Assembly (NCBI GenBank): GCA_013911415.1
Contig: JACETI010000003.1
Span: 62,001 to 126,000, forward strand
Direction: 5' to 3'
DNA length: 64,000 nucleotides
Source of the DNA: Legionella sp.
GTDB taxonomy: Bacteria > Pseudomonadota > Gammaproteobacteria > Legionellales > Legionellaceae
Shown here one piece after another: positions 45,916 to 56,844 of the stretch. Position 1 is the stretch's first letter, and the number at the start of each line of letters is the position of its first letter. The translations under genes and the position numbers were made by a program. Below the pieces are notes generated by a model. That model was not told the origin of the DNA. It searched no databases and was given only the letters and a program-made list of their open reading frames with translations.

Positions 45916-46355
45916 TGAAACATGATCAAAATTTTCAGAAAATAAAGACTGCGTTTCTTCTTTGTTTCGCCGCGCTTCCTTTTTTCTGTTATGCTGCAAC
46001 TTCTAACACTCATCAACCACAAACTTTTCTTGAAAAAATAAAAGGCTTGCCGGATGAAGGGCAACAGATTAGAGATCATTTTTGTACGAACTGCCACGGT
46101 GAAAATCCCTTAATCGCCCTAGGCGCGCCTCGAGTAAAGGTAGCAACCGATTGGGACCCCCGAATCAAAGCAGGTATTGCGTTACTGCTTAAACATACGC
46201 GAGAAGGTTTTAATGCCATGCCGCCCCGCGGTGGTTGTTTTGAATGCTCTGATGAACAGTTAACTCAAGCTATTTTAGCCATGCTTTCTGACGATGCAAA
46301 AACAGGCTTTCTAAAAGCATTGGCGATAGAAAATGAAAATCACATTGAAAAATAG
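45915..46355 (+). CDS. cytochrome c5-like monohaem c-type cytochrome
   Basis: A 146-residue periplasmic protein. The signal peptide (about 1-27) ends CYAATS. The haem site CTNCH (57-61) and the likely axial Met102 in NAMPPRGGCFECSDEQL are in place. The GGCFEC pair is the disulfide typical of cytochrome c5. It would pass electrons in the periplasm. It is translationally coupled to the upstream dehydrogenase. The protease gene starts 72 bases later. Confidence 0.88.
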   Translation: MKHDQNFQKIKTAFLLCFAALPFFCYAATSNTHQPQTFLEKIKGLPDEGQQIRDHFCTNCHGENPLIALGAPRVKVATDWDPRIKAGIALLLKHTREGFNAMPPRGGCFECSDEQLTQAILAMLSDDAKTGFLKALAIENENHIEK

Positions 46356-46427
46356 TAAAACGAAACGCTTTAGAAGCTGAAATTATTGAATTTGCGCTCT
46401 GCGCTTTTAGCATAAGGAACATGCTTA

Positions 46428-48731
46428 ATGATACGCTTTAAAAAATCCACTCCAATTTTTCTAACGCTGGTCTGCTGTGCCAATGTTTTCGCTGACCCCG
46501 CGCTGAAACCAAAAGCAGCGTTAGCGAATCATGGGCAATCATCTTCTTCGATTGCAAAAAAAGTCTCACTAGCAACGAATTCGTTCATCCAAGAAGGGTC
46601 AATCACGCCCTTACCGAAGGGGATCACTCCTTCCATTCAGGCAAAAACAGCAAGGATCGTCAGCATCGACCTTGCACAGCTGCGCAATCAACTGAATGCT
46701 TTTACAACCACATCACAACCAACGACTCTTGCTCTGCCCATGCCGGACGGTAGCTTGCATCATTATCGCCTTTTTCAAAACACCACCATGCACCCTGAAT
46801 TAGCGAAACGCTTTCCAGCGATTAAAACATTTGATGCTGAAGGTATCGATTTCCCTGAAGAACACGCTAAATTAGACCTTACACCCAAAGGTTTTCATGC
46901 GATGATTTTTGCAAAGAAAGATCTCGTTTTTATTGATCCTTATAACGCGACGGCAAAAACACCCTACCACCTAGTTTATTACAAGGCAGATTTTATCTCA
47001 CCTAAACGAAACGGATGTAAAACACTTTCTATCAGTAAACTTCATCAGCCAAAGACACACGCCCCACAAGTTACTACACTATATTATTCCTGTTTGCTAC
47101 GCACTTATCGCCTTGCCTTGGCAGGTACAAGTCGTTACACCACCTATTTTGGTGGCACAGTAGAAGATGCAATGGCGGGGCAAGTATCAACGATTAATCG
47201 TGTTAATGGAATCTATGAAAATGAAATAGGCGCCACTCTTCAATTGATTGCCAACAACGATGCAATCATTTATACAGATAGCTCGACAGATCCTTACTTC
47301 AGCGCAGGTGGTAATGGTCAACAAATGCTTACGATTAATCAAAACAACGTCGATTCGGTTATCGGGGCGCCTAACTACGATATCGGCCATGTTTTCGATA
47401 CCAGTCCTGATACCACAGATGGTGGTGACGGCATCGCTTCTCTAGGATCATTATGTCGATCAGGTTATAAGGCTCAGGGAACTACCGCAAACACAAATCC
47501 GCAGGGGGACCCTTTTGATGTAGATTACGTCGCACATGAAATAGGCCATCAATTTGGGGGTTCTCATCCCTTTAATAGTTCTTGTGATAACAATAGAGAA
47601 GATTCAACTGCCATGGAACCGGGGGGTGGAAATACCCTTATGGCCTATGCAAATGCTTGTATACCAACCGTACAAAATTCCTCAGATCCTTTCTTTCATG
47701 GCGTTAATCTTCAACAGATTGGATATAATATAACGAGCGATGTAGGTAGTACTTGTGGAACAACTGCGCCCATGGCAGATGCACCGATTATAAATACGTC
47801 AACCTCTTTTATTATTCCGGTTAGCACACCTTTTTTTCTTACCGCTCAAGCCCAGAGTGCAGGCGGGGAAAACGACGCCTTACTGACCTTCACTTGGGAT
47901 CAAATGGATAACCAAATCACACCACAACCTCCCCTTAGCACCTCTACCGGTGGCCCAAACTTTAAAAGCGTCTTGCCCGCTGAAAACATCCGCTATTTCC
48001 CTAACCTTGCTTCTTTAGCATCAGGGACACCTACCACCTGGGAAGTATTATCAAGTGTCGGTAGAATGTTCAACTTTAGAGTCACAGTACGTAGCAATCT
48101 TCTTGGTGGGTCTTGCAATGCTTATGACGATTTGACCGTCGAAGTCAGCGCCAATGCTGGTCCTTTTACAGTAACAACACCCGATCAAGCGTTTACTTGG
48201 GAGGGCGCTTCTGATCAAAACGTTACCTGGGATGTTGCAAACACTGATTTAGCACCAATCAATGCAACCTACGTCGATCTTCTCATGTCTTTTGACGGCG
48301 GATTAACCTACCCATACACCCTGGCTTACCGCGCGCAGAATAACGGACAGGCAACCGTTACCATTCCTAATATCTCAACTACCCTTGGACGGATTATGGT
48401 AAGAGCATCGGATGGCATTTTCTTTAATATTTCCTCTCAAAATCTGACAGTCATCGGTGGGCCTCCGGTTTTACCAACAATTACTAAAGCCGTCCGAAAT
48501 CCTTTAAGAAAAACGAGTGCCTTTGTGTACTACGGAGCATATAGAGCAACATCACTAGATGTTTATACTGTTGAGGGAATAGCTGATGCAGATATTACAC
48601 TCGACGCAGCCAATCATCGTTTTGTGATTAACAACATCACGACGCCTAAAAAAGTTAATATATCGATTACCATTACACAAAACGATTACAGCAGCACAAC
48701 CGATAACATTACGATTCCAGGCATATTGTAA
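46428..48731 (+). CDS. secreted reprolysin-like (metzincin) zinc metalloprotease
   Basis: A 767-residue exported protease. A signal peptide (about 1-22, ending NVFA) and a propeptide-like region (about 25-220) precede the catalytic domain. Its zinc motif HEIGHQFGGSH (370-380) fits HExxHxxGxxH, and the Met-turn is TLMAYA (Met405). C-terminal beta-sandwich regions follow (about 450-767), including FTWEGASDQNVTWDVANTD. Several cysteines suggest disulfides and release through the Sec/type II route. Similar secreted metalloproteases occur in Legionella, but the substrate is not known. It is followed after 12 bases by an outer-membrane barrel gene. Confidence 0.87.
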   Translation: MIRFKKSTPIFLTLVCCANVFADPALKPKAALANHGQSSSSIAKKVSLATNSFIQEGSITPLPKGITPSIQAKTARIVSIDLAQLRNQLNAFTTTSQPTTLALPMPDGSLHHYRLFQNTTMHPELAKRFPAIKTFDAEGIDFPEEHAKLDLTPKGFHAMIFAKKDLVFIDPYNATAKTPYHLVYYKADFISPKRNGCKTLSISKLHQPKTHAPQVTTLYYSCLLRTYRLALAGTSRYTTYFGGTVEDAMAGQVSTINRVNGIYENEIGATLQLIANNDAIIYTDSSTDPYFSAGGNGQQMLTINQNNVDSVIGAPNYDIGHVFDTSPDTTDGGDGIASLGSLCRSGYKAQGTTANTNPQGDPFDVDYVAHEIGHQFGGSHPFNSSCDNNREDSTAMEPGGGNTLMAYANACIPTVQNSSDPFFHGVNLQQIGYNITSDVGSTCGTTAPMADAPIINTSTSFIIPVSTPFFLTAQAQSAGGENDALLTFTWDQMDNQITPQPPLSTSTGGPNFKSVLPAENIRYFPNLASLASGTPTTWEVLSSVGRMFNFRVTVRSNLLGGSCNAYDDLTVEVSANAGPFTVTTPDQAFTWEGASDQNVTWDVANTDLAPINATYVDLLMSFDGGLTYPYTLAYRAQNNGQATVTIPNISTTLGRIMVRASDGIFFNISSQNLTVIGGPPVLPTITKAVRNPLRKTSAFVYYGAYRATSLDVYTVEGIADADITLDAANHRFVINNITTPKKVNISITITQNDYSSTTDNITIPGIL

Positions 48732-48743
48732 GGATACTTTTAT

Positions 48744-49484
48744 ATGTTAAATTTTAAAGCGCAACAGACTAAATACAAAACACTCCGACGCTCAATAAGC
48801 ATTAAAGCCTGCTTGGCTGGTTGTTTCATGATGGGATGTGTCCAATCCTTGCAAGCGAATAGGTACCTTGGATTTAACCTAGGGGGAAACAGTGTTAACG
48901 TTAAAAAAGAACTCTCATATCCTCTTGATACATCACCTCTGACTATTAACCGCTATACGGCTGCTTATACAAATTTTCATGCACAACTCTTTGCCGGTTA
49001 TCGACTGCCTTTTGTACATTTCTTTAAACCTTTTCATGTGGCTGCAGAAGCGAATTGGGACTTCTTCACAGGTAGTGCAAAAAACGAAATCCGCAATTGG
49101 TTTTTAGAAACCAATGCCGTGGCAAAAGAAAAACTCAGGTATAGCTATGCTTTCTTTCTTTTACCGGAATACAATTTTTCAAGCAACGGTCGTGTTTTTA
49201 TAGGTCCTGGATTTAGCCAAGGTGAATTATTGGTAGCATCAAGTATCACTGGCGGAAACGTGGGAGTTTCATCAAATGTTCGTCGTTGGTTGAGCGGTTG
49301 GGGAATTAAAGCAGGCATTGGTAGAACATTCACTTCCTGCGTAGAAGTGCTCCTCACCTATGAATTTCTTCGTTACGATAGGATGAGCACTGCAGCAGTG
49401 GAACCTTTATCAGAAGAAATCCTCTCGGGAATTTATCGACCCTATGTGAATTTGCTCACACTTGGTCTGAAATTCAACGTTTAG
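48744..49484 (+). CDS. outer-membrane beta-barrel protein
   Basis: A 246-residue protein with a long basic N-region and a hydrophobic core ending SLQA, then GFNLGGNSVNVKKEL. Alternating strands end in the aromatic-hydrophobic LGLKFNV. The pattern, including GPGFSQGELLVASS and GWGIKAGIGRTFT, is of a small 8-strand OmpA-N or OprF-like barrel. No specific family is clear. It lies 12 bases after the protease gene and is probably co-transcribed. Confidence 0.7.
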   Translation: MLNFKAQQTKYKTLRRSISIKACLAGCFMMGCVQSLQANRYLGFNLGGNSVNVKKELSYPLDTSPLTINRYTAAYTNFHAQLFAGYRLPFVHFFKPFHVAAEANWDFFTGSAKNEIRNWFLETNAVAKEKLRYSYAFFLLPEYNFSSNGRVFIGPGFSQGELLVASSITGGNVGVSSNVRRWLSGWGIKAGIGRTFTSCVEVLLTYEFLRYDRMSTAAVEPLSEEILSGIYRPYVNLLTLGLKFNV

Positions 49485-49664
49485 TATTTAATACGCTGTT
49501 TTTTTATCTCAACCGCAGGCATTTTTCATGTCTGCGATTGATCTTCTCCATCCCCCAGCACCCTAAAAAATGCCCACAAAAAGCTCTACAAGAATATATT
49601 TTTTTACCTAAGCCTAAATTTTTCCACATCTCTTCCGATATATTCTGAAAAGGAGGAGGTTAAC

Positions 49665-50222
49665 ATGGAAAAAAAACTGCTTCTTGTTAGTGCGAGTTGT
49701 TTAATTATGACAGCCTGTGCAACCATGGATCGTGTACCCATTGTCGATGATGCGGGACACACTCATTACACCATGGGCATGTCAGCTGACAGCCGGGGTT
49801 CGTTCAGTTTTCCCATGCAACGGACAGCAACGGGGAAAAAAGTCTTCATCTTTGACCCTAGAGCAAACGCTTGGGCCGCCTATGATGCTCAAGGTAATCG
49901 TTTAAAAACAGGCAGTGCGTCTGGGGGTATGGATTACTGCTCTGACATTGGCCGCAGTTGTCGGACGGTTACGGGTACGTACCGTGTTTACTCTAAAAAA
50001 GGCGAAGATTGCACATCAAGTGCTTACCCAATTGAAACAGGTGGTGGGGCAAGAATGCCTTATTGCATGCACTTTCATGAAGGTTATTCAATTCATGCTG
50101 CTTATGAAGTACCCAACTATAACACGAGCCATGGTTGCATTCGCGTGTTGCCCGGCGCAGCAAAGTGGCTTAATCAAGACTTTATGGACATAGGGACCAC
50201 AGTTATTGTGAACCCTTACTAA
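49665..50222 (+). CDS. L,D-transpeptidase (YkuD) lipoprotein, EnhA-like
   Basis: A 185-residue protein. The lipobox LIMTAC (Cys18) is followed by a YkuD domain with the catalytic signature HAAYEVPNYNTSHGC ending in Cys158. Such enzymes make 3-3 cross-links in peptidoglycan or attach proteins to it. Legionella has several such proteins named EnhA for enhanced entry. Six further cysteines, including YCSDIGRSC, are shared with a second copy at 53405-54091. A very strong AAGGAGGAGG ribosome site suggests high expression. It converges on the SulP-carbonic anhydrase gene. Confidence 0.87.
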   Translation: MEKKLLLVSASCLIMTACATMDRVPIVDDAGHTHYTMGMSADSRGSFSFPMQRTATGKKVFIFDPRANAWAAYDAQGNRLKTGSASGGMDYCSDIGRSCRTVTGTYRVYSKKGEDCTSSAYPIETGGGARMPYCMHFHEGYSIHAAYEVPNYNTSHGCIRVLPGAAKWLNQDFMDIGTTVIVNPY

Positions 50223-50290
50223 GGGTTTTAACTTAAGAAAGTATGCTGCACCAGACGATGAGTTTACGGTCCAAAAACCCGAGAAGAGGT

Positions 50291-52603
50291 TTAAGAAGAT
50301 ACAAGGGCTTGGACTTTACTAGCCAACGGCCTAAAAGCATCGTCTATCTTTAATTTCTCAGCATAATCATTAAAATGCGCTTTACCTGTAGCAACATCGT
50401 AAACAGCACCTGTCATTCCGACCGCACCTTTATCAATCAGCTCTTTTAAAATATCGCTTTTTTCATAAATACATTTCAATGAATTCACAATATTTAGCTC
50501 TGTCACCGCATTCACAAAGGCTTTGTTATCACTGGCCCGATTCTCATCAAACGTTGTTTCTGCTGAAACAGCTGGCTTAATCTTAGCAATTAACTGGGTT
50601 AGATGCCCTCCTTCAACATTATCACAGGCTGCTTGAATCGCACCGCAACGAGTATGACCTAGGATAATGATTAATTTTGCACCCACCACGTGACACGCAT
50701 ATTCCAAACTGGCTAAGATATCTTCGTTGACCACATTGCCTGCAACCCGCACACAGAATAAATCACCAAAACTCATGTCAAAAATGGTTTCTACAGGTAC
50801 TCGGGAATCGATACAACCTAAAACGATCGCCATCGGCTGTTGTTTTTCAGCTGTGGATTGTATATCGATATGAGAACTGCGATGAATACGAGTATCTGTT
50901 AAAAAGCGTAGATTGCCTTCTTGCAATAATTTTAGGACCTCACGAGGTGCTAATGTTGTGCGACGATCGTAAGCCGTTGCATTGATAAAGTTGATATCAC
51001 TATGAATGGCATAACTGTCTTGAAGGCCGATTAATTCTAAGTCAATGTTATGCAAGCGTGCTTGTTCATTTTTAAAATCTTGAATCAACTCAACAACTTC
51101 CTTATCGATATACGTTGAATACCTTGCATCAATAATTAGCTGTGAATTTTCTGGAATCGAAGCTAATTCTGCGATCAAAGAAGCTTTATTTAAAAAGGTC
51201 ATTTGTTGCGGCAGCACTAAACGATTGGTCTCACCTGCGGGGTAGATTTCTTTAATAATATCCAAACGTGCTTGGCTATTATATTTTAAGATATAAAAGA
51301 GACTAATGGCTAAGCCTAACAATACACCTTCTAGGAGATTAAAAAAGACGATGCCAAAAACAGTCACAATAAAAGGAATGAATCTTTCCCACCCCTGTTG
51401 GTAAATAGAATGATAAATGGCAGGGCGAGTAAGCTTATATCCTGTAAACATCAAAATCGCCGCTAAAGAACAAAGAGGTATTTCATTCAACCAATTTACG
51501 AGCAGCAAAACAGCAAATAAGATAAATAAACCATGCAGAATTGTTGCAATTTTAGTTTTAACACCGGATTGGATATTAACGGATGTTCGCACAATCACGG
51601 ATGTAACGGGGATCCCACCAATAAGGCCCGCCAACAAATTACCCATGCCTTGAGCTATTAATTCACGATCTTTAGAACAAGAGCGACGTTTTTTATCAAG
51701 TTTTTCGCCAGCTTTGATATTCAACAAACTTTCAAGCGAGGCAATCAGCGCTAAAATAAATGCGTAAAGGTAAACTTTTGGATTGACCCATGCGCTTAGA
51801 TGAGGAAATTGAATCTGATCTAAGAAATCGCTGGCATGTTTAAAGGGGATATTAACTAAATGAGGATCATCAAGCGCAAGCCATGAATCAAAATGATCAA
51901 GAACCGAATTAATCAAAATGCCCATTATTACAACAACAATTGGACTAGGAATCTTTTTAATCCAGTTGCGTTCGGTTTTATCAGCGTAAATTAAAAAGGC
52001 CAAAGAAATTAATGAAATAACCACAGCACCGGGATTTAAGTGCTGTACTAATTCGCGCAGTGCGTTAAAGCTTAGCCCGTCCCCGCTGGTTGAATCGAGC
52101 AAATGTGCCTTAAGTGTATTTAAGTCGGGCGAAACAGTAAACGCCAGTGGTAATTGCTTTACGATAAGTAAGATGCCAATCGCACATAACAAACCTTGGA
52201 CCACATTGGCAGGAATATAATCGGCGATAAACCCTGCGCCCCGAAAACTGCCAATAAGTATTTGCAATAGGCCGGCAAAACAAAGTGCCAATAAAAACGT
52301 ATTAAAATCATGCAGTTGCGTAATCGCCATTACAACGACGGCTGCCATACCTGCAGCAGGACCGCTTACGCTCACTGAAGAACCGCTTAGCGCGCCAACG
52401 ACAATACCACCAATAATGCCGCTAAGTATGCCTGAGAATAAAGGTGCCCCTGAGGCAAGTGCAATCCCTAAACATAAAGGTATTGCAACGAGAAAAACAA
52501 CGGTTGCGGCTAAAACATCATCCTTAAAATCATTTTTTAAGTAAGTTTTCCATTGTTCCCGGACATCTACATCTTTAATCGCTGCTGTTGTTTTCGGTAA
52601 CAT
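50291..52603 (-). CDS. SulP-family anion transporter fused to beta-carbonic anhydrase
   Basis: About 770 residues. Residues 30-445 form a SulP transporter with 10-12 membrane segments ([17 protein letters not shown] is the signature). Residues about 455-545 are a STAS-like domain. Residues 555-770 form a beta-carbonic anhydrase with intact zinc ligands Cys599 in GCIDSRVP and His652 with Cys655 in GHTRCGA. The fusion suggests bicarbonate transport tied to CO2 hydration, as proposed for this known architecture. The start at 52603 has GAGG upstream and lies inside the 3' end of ttcA. It is last in the tdh-ettA-transpeptidase-ttcA-sulP run. Confidence 0.93.
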   Translation of the reverse strand: MLPKTTAAIKDVDVREQWKTYLKNDFKDDVLAATVVFLVAIPLCLGIALASGAPLFSGILSGIIGGIVVGALSGSSVSVSGPAAGMAAVVVMAITQLHDFNTFLLALCFAGLLQILIGSFRGAGFIADYIPANVVQGLLCAIGILLIVKQLPLAFTVSPDLNTLKAHLLDSTSGDGLSFNALRELVQHLNPGAVVISLISLAFLIYADKTERNWIKKIPSPIVVVIMGILINSVLDHFDSWLALDDPHLVNIPFKHASDFLDQIQFPHLSAWVNPKVYLYAFILALIASLESLLNIKAGEKLDKKRRSCSKDRELIAQGMGNLLAGLIGGIPVTSVIVRTSVNIQSGVKTKIATILHGLFILFAVLLLVNWLNEIPLCSLAAILMFTGYKLTRPAIYHSIYQQGWERFIPFIVTVFGIVFFNLLEGVLLGLAISLFYILKYNSQARLDIIKEIYPAGETNRLVLPQQMTFLNKASLIAELASIPENSQLIIDARYSTYIDKEVVELIQDFKNEQARLHNIDLELIGLQDSYAIHSDINFINATAYDRRTTLAPREVLKLLQEGNLRFLTDTRIHRSSHIDIQSTAEKQQPMAIVLGCIDSRVPVETIFDMSFGDLFCVRVAGNVVNEDILASLEYACHVVGAKLIIILGHTRCGAIQAACDNVEGGHLTQLIAKIKPAVSAETTFDENRASDNKAFVNAVTELNIVNSLKCIYEKSDILKELIDKGAVGMTGAVYDVATGKAHFNDYAEKLKIDDAFRPLASKVQALVSS

Positions 52604-53396
52604 AATCATCCTCGATTAACTGACTTTCTAAATCTTTAAACGACCATAAACTGTCATCCATCAACTGACTCGGTTTTACCGCTTGCAGTGCACGTAATAA
52701 GTTACTGGGGATTTTAGGATTTTCTTCCGCTAATTGATCGATGAGTTTAGCGACACGTTGTCGCATTAAGTTTTCTTGAGAACCACATAAATTACAAGGA
52801 ATAATGGGGTAATTTTGTTCCTGCGCATAAGCGATAATATCACGTTCTTGGACGTAACAAAGTGGGCGGATAACAATATGACGCTTATTATCACTCAAGA
52901 GTTTAGGCGGCATTGAACGCACATTACCATTGTATAACATAGACATTAAAAGCGTTCGAATTAAATCATCTCGATGATGTCCCAAGGCAATCTTGGTAAA
53001 TCCATGTTCTTCTGCATAACGATAAATAATACCACGTCGCAATCGAGAACATAGGGAGCAATAGGTTTGCCCTTCAGGAATTTTTTCCTTCACAATGCTA
53101 TAGGTATCTCGCGTTAGAATAGTATGAGAAATTTTTCTCTCTTCTAACCACGCACGTAAACGTGAGTCGTCCCAACCTGGTTGTGCTTGATCCAACGTGA
53201 AAGCATGAACACTAAAACGTGTATTAGCACGTTTTGAAAGCTGATTTAGGAGGGTTAATAAGGTAAAGGAATCTTTTCCACCCGACAAACAAACCATGAC
53301 ACGATCACCGGTCTGGATCATGTTATAGTCAGCAATCGCTTTGCCCAAATAATGGGCAAGTTTCTTTTCGGTCTGTGAACTGCTTGATGCTACCAT
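52575..53396 (-). CDS. ttcA: tRNA 2-thiocytidine(32) synthetase
   Basis: A 273-residue iron-sulfur enzyme that thiolates cytidine 32 of certain tRNAs. The PP-loop [10 protein letters not shown] and the two Cys pairs CSLC and CNLCG are intact, with [16 protein letters not shown] between them. AAGG precedes the ATG. It begins 8 bases after the second transpeptidase gene and its 3' end overlaps the SulP gene by 29 bases, so all are in one transcript. Confidence 0.96.
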   Translation of the reverse strand: MVASSSSQTEKKLAHYLGKAIADYNMIQTGDRVMVCLSGGKDSFTLLTLLNQLSKRANTRFSVHAFTLDQAQPGWDDSRLRAWLEERKISHTILTRDTYSIVKEKIPEGQTYCSLCSRLRRGIIYRYAEEHGFTKIALGHHRDDLIRTLLMSMLYNGNVRSMPPKLLSDNKRHIVIRPLCYVQERDIIAYAQEQNYPIIPCNLCGSQENLMRQRVAKLIDQLAEENPKIPSNLLRALQAVKPSQLMDDSLWSFKDLESQLIEDDYVTENNSSD

Positions 53397-53404
53397 ATGT
53401 CGCC

Positions 53405-54091
53405 TTAAGATAAAGAATCGCCCTCTCTCACTGGAGGTGCAGGTGCCTCTTCTTGATACGGCATAATTGTTACTTGCGTGCCAAGGGTTATAAATTGTTC
53501 ATTAAGCCATTTTGCTGCACTTGGTAAAACTCTCACACAGCCATGACTTGAGTTCGCATAGGGTACCTCATAAGCCGCATGAATGGTATAGCCACGAAAG
53601 AAATACATACAATAGGGCATTCGAGCACCGCCAGTCGTTTCTACCGGATACTCGCCGGAGCGGCAATCAATACCCTTTTTATGATAAACATGAAAGGTAC
53701 CCGTTACTGTGCGACATGATTCATTGACGTCTTCACAAAAATCTTTACCACCTGACGCACTGCCGGTCATAACACGATTACCTAGTTCATCATAAGCAGC
53801 CCAGGCAAATGCTCTTGGATCGAATATAAAATGTTTTTTGCCAGCAGCAGGGATGAGTAGTGGGAAGTAATCTCTACCTCTTTTGTCTTCTGTATAATGA
53901 CTAGAGCGATGGATATACCCTTGATCATCGGTGATAAAACAAGAGTCGTCGCAAAACGAGGCACAACCTCCCATTAGAATGCCAAGCAAAGCCACACAAA
54001 AAAATTTTACTTTTATTCGGTGTTTTTTCTTTCCATCAAGATTTTGGAATAGGCAGCGTCCATGCGCCCTGCTTCCTAACAGCATTTTCAC
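53405..54091 (-). CDS. second L,D-transpeptidase (YkuD) lipoprotein, EnhA-like
   Basis: Up to 228 residues. The lipobox LMGGC would place lipid on Cys43, after an unusually long N-region. The listed GTG start (54091) is uncertain, and no good alternative start was found closer to the hydrophobic core. The YkuD catalytic segment [15 protein letters not shown] ends at Cys175. The protein closely parallels the copy at 49665-50222 across the whole domain, including FIFDPRA-WAAYDE-GNR and GSASGG. A proline-rich tail ([11 protein letters not shown]) is extra. It lies between ettA and ttcA in the same operon. Confidence 0.84.
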   Translation of the reverse strand: MKMLLGSRAHGRCLFQNLDGKKKHRIKVKFFCVALLGILMGGCASFCDDSCFITDDQGYIHRSSHYTEDKRGRDYFPLLIPAAGKKHFIFDPRAFAWAAYDELGNRVMTGSASGGKDFCEDVNESCRTVTGTFHVYHKKGIDCRSGEYPVETTGGARMPYCMYFFRGYTIHAAYEVPYANSSHGCVRVLPSAAKWLNEQFITLGTQVTIMPYQEEAPAPPVREGDSLS

Positions 54092-54106
54092 GATTTCAAA
54101 CTTATC

Positions 54107-55780
54107 TCATGTTTTTAAACGGTGATAGCGAGCGCGCCCAGCTTGGCTTGAATCACTGCCGATACGCCGTTTTCTATCGGCTTCGTAATCGCTGTAATTC
54201 CCTTCCATGAAATACACATCGCCATTCCCTTCAAAAGCCATAAAATGGGTGCAAATGCGATCTAAAAACCATCGATCATGCGAAATAATAATCGCGCATC
54301 CTGGAAAATTCAAGAGTGCTTCTTCCAAGGCGCGTAAGGTTTCAACGTCAAGATCGTTACTCGGTTCGTCTAAGAGTAAGACGTTTGCACCGGTTGCGAG
54401 TAATTTCGCTAAATGGACACGATTTCTTTCTCCCCCGGATAAAGCTGACATGCGTTTCTGTTGATCGGGTCCTTTAAAGTTAAAACGACTAACGTAAGCT
54501 CGAGAAGGCATCTGGAAAGCACCGATTTGCATGATATCTTGCCCGTTGGAAATTTCTTCCCACACCGTTCTCTTATCATCTAGATGATCTCGGAACTGCT
54601 CAACATAGGCAAATTTCACCGTTTCCCCAACGCGTATAGTGCCTGCATCGGGTTGTTCATGACCCGTTAGCATTTTTAACAAAGTTGATTTTCCAGCACC
54701 ATTAGGACCAATAATTCCTAAGATTCCACCTTTTGGTAATTGAAAATTCAACTTATTTATAAGGACGTGTTGATCAAATCCTTTTTGTACGTCATCGGCA
54801 GTAATCACCAACTCGCCAAGGCGTTCACCTGGCGGTATATATAAGGTATTTGTTTCGTTACGTTTTTGAAAATCTTTACTGTTCATTTCCTCAAAGCGCG
54901 CCAACCTTGCTTTATTTTTAGCGTGGCGTCCTTTGGGAGAACGGCGAACCCATTCAAGTTCTGCCTTAATCGCTCGATGATGTGCTTCTTCCTGTTGTTG
55001 CTCCATCGCCAACCGCTCTTCTTTCTGTTCCAGCCAGGCAGTGTAATTTCCTTTATAAGGTATGCCTTCACCCCTATCAAGCTCTAAAATCCATTCAGCA
55101 GCATTGTCAAGAAAATACCGATCATGGGTAACCGCCACTACCGTACCCTGGAATTCTTCAAGGTATCGTTCAAGCCAAGCAACGCTTTCAGCATCTAAAT
55201 GGTTGGTCGGTTCATCCAGTAACAACATATCAGGATTTGATAAGAGTAAGCGGCATAGAGCAACCCGTCGCCTTTCGCCCCCTGACAGCTGTTGAATTGT
55301 CGCATCCCATTCTGGTAATCCAAGTGCATTCGCAGCAATGTCTAGACGGTGATCTAAGTCCCAACCGCCGCACGCTTCGATTTCGTTCTGAAGTTCTCCT
55401 TGTTGTGCAAGTAGTGCTTCCATTTCTTCATCACTCATCGGTTCAGCAAAGCGCATGCTAAGTTCGTCAAAGCGCTGCAATTTATCTTTAGTAGAAGCAA
55501 TCCCTTCTTCGACAACGCCACGAACCGTCTTTGATAAATCCAAAACAGGCTCTTGGGGCAAGTAGCCTATTTTTATACCGGGTTGTGCTCTTGCTTCACC
55601 TTCATACTGTGTGTCCATTCCACTCATAATTCGCAACAAGGTGGACTTTCCAGACCCATTTAGTCCTAGTACCCCAATTTTGGCACCCGGATAAAAACTT
55701 AGAGAAATATCTTTTAAAATCGTACGTTGATTATCGACACGTTTTGTTAGCCGATTAATCGTAAAAATATACTGTGCCAT
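54107..55780 (-). CDS. ettA: energy-dependent translational throttle protein EttA (ABC-F)
   Basis: A 557-residue ribosome-binding ABC-F ATPase (555 in E. coli) that gates early elongation by the ADP/ATP ratio. The first Walker A is GLNGSGKST with signature LSGGERRRVALCR. The arm and linker follow, then the second Walker A GPNGAGKST and signature LSGGERNRVHLAK. The start MAQYIFTINRLTK is standard. It lies 32 bases after tdh and 15 bases before the transpeptidase gene. Confidence 0.96.
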   Translation of the reverse strand: MAQYIFTINRLTKRVDNQRTILKDISLSFYPGAKIGVLGLNGSGKSTLLRIMSGMDTQYEGEARAQPGIKIGYLPQEPVLDLSKTVRGVVEEGIASTKDKLQRFDELSMRFAEPMSDEEMEALLAQQGELQNEIEACGGWDLDHRLDIAANALGLPEWDATIQQLSGGERRRVALCRLLLSNPDMLLLDEPTNHLDAESVAWLERYLEEFQGTVVAVTHDRYFLDNAAEWILELDRGEGIPYKGNYTAWLEQKEERLAMEQQQEEAHHRAIKAELEWVRRSPKGRHAKNKARLARFEEMNSKDFQKRNETNTLYIPPGERLGELVITADDVQKGFDQHVLINKLNFQLPKGGILGIIGPNGAGKSTLLKMLTGHEQPDAGTIRVGETVKFAYVEQFRDHLDDKRTVWEEISNGQDIMQIGAFQMPSRAYVSRFNFKGPDQQKRMSALSGGERNRVHLAKLLATGANVLLLDEPSNDLDVETLRALEEALLNFPGCAIIISHDRWFLDRICTHFMAFEGNGDVYFMEGNYSDYEADRKRRIGSDSSQAGRARYHRLKT

Positions 55781-55812
55781 GTATTGCCTCTTTTTAAAGC
55801 AGAATCACCCAA

Positions 55813-56844
55813 TTACCAGGTCAGAAGAACTTTACCGGACCGCCCTGAGGCAGCCAATTTAAAAGCCTCCTCAAAATCATCGACTGGAAAATGGTGCGTA
55901 ATAATCGGCTCAATCTTTAAGCCGCTCTCTAACATCGCCATCATTTTATACCAGGTTTCAAACATTTCGCGACCATAAATTCCTTTAATAATAAGGCTTT
56001 TGAAAATGACAAGATTCCAATCAATGGCCGTTTTATCCGGCGGAATGCCTAAGAGCGCAATCTGTCCGCCATGCTGCATTTGAGCGATCATATCGTTAAA
56101 CGCGTGCGGATGACCGGACATTTCAAGCCCTACTTTAAATCCGTCTGTCATGCCCAAATCACTGACAGTGCTTTCTAATGATTCCCGACTCACATTGACT
56201 GCACGGGTTGCGCCCATCTCGCGGGCTAAGTCTAAACGATAGTCATTAACGTCAGTAATCACAACATGCCGTGCCCCTACATGTCGCGCAATTGCAACGG
56301 CCATGACACCGATGGGACCGGCCCCGGTTATAAGAATGTCTTCTCCGACCATATCAAACGCTAATGCACAATGCGTGGCATTGCCTAGCGGATCGAGAAT
56401 AGCCGCTTGATCATCGGTAATGACATCAGGCAAAACAACGATATTACTCGCAGGGATAGACAAATATTCTGCGAAACAACCCGGGCGGTTCACTCCAACT
56501 CCGAGTGTGTTTTTACAAAAATGTAGTTTTCCTGCGCGACAATTACGGCACTGCCCGCAAATAATGTGGCCTTCCCCAGATACTCTTTTCCCAATTAAAG
56601 CGTTATCTACTTCACTACCAACGGCGACGACTCCGCCATAAAACTCGTGACCAATCGTCATCGGGGTCGGGATTGTCGCTTGCGCCCATTGATCCCAAGC
56701 ATAAATATGTATATCTGTACCGCAGATTGCCGTTTTATGTATTTTTACCAAGACCTCGAGATTGTCATAAGTGGGAATGGGTAAATGCTGCATCTCAAGG
56801 CCAGGTGCGCGCCTAGCTTTTACCAGTGTTTTCATGTTAATCAT
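55813..56844 (-). CDS. tdh: L-threonine 3-dehydrogenase
   Basis: A 343-residue zinc alcohol-dehydrogenase-type enzyme that starts threonine breakdown to glycine. Catalytic zinc residues are in ICGTDIHIY and GHEFYGGVV. The structural zinc cysteines are in [15 protein letters not shown], and [17 protein letters not shown] binds NAD+. The usual partner kbl is not adjacent on either side. MKTLVKA may be the true start, three codons in. It appears to head the five-gene minus-strand run to 50291. Confidence 0.95.
   Translation of the reverse strand: MINMKTLVKARRAPGLEMQHLPIPTYDNLEVLVKIHKTAICGTDIHIYAWDQWAQATIPTPMTIGHEFYGGVVAVGSEVDNALIGKRVSGEGHIICGQCRNCRAGKLHFCKNTLGVGVNRPGCFAEYLSIPASNIVVLPDVITDDQAAILDPLGNATHCALAFDMVGEDILITGAGPIGVMAVAIARHVGARHVVITDVNDYRLDLAREMGATRAVNVSRESLESTVSDLGMTDGFKVGLEMSGHPHAFNDMIAQMQHGGQIALLGIPPDKTAIDWNLVIFKSLIIKGIYGREMFETWYKMMAMLESGLKIEPIITHHFPVDDFEEAFKLAASGRSGKVLLTW

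Noticed and set aside
49512-49540. Hairpin with CGCAG/CTGCG arms after the outer-membrane barrel gene
   Set aside because: The stem is moderate with a G-T pair and no T-run follows, so it was not called as a terminator.
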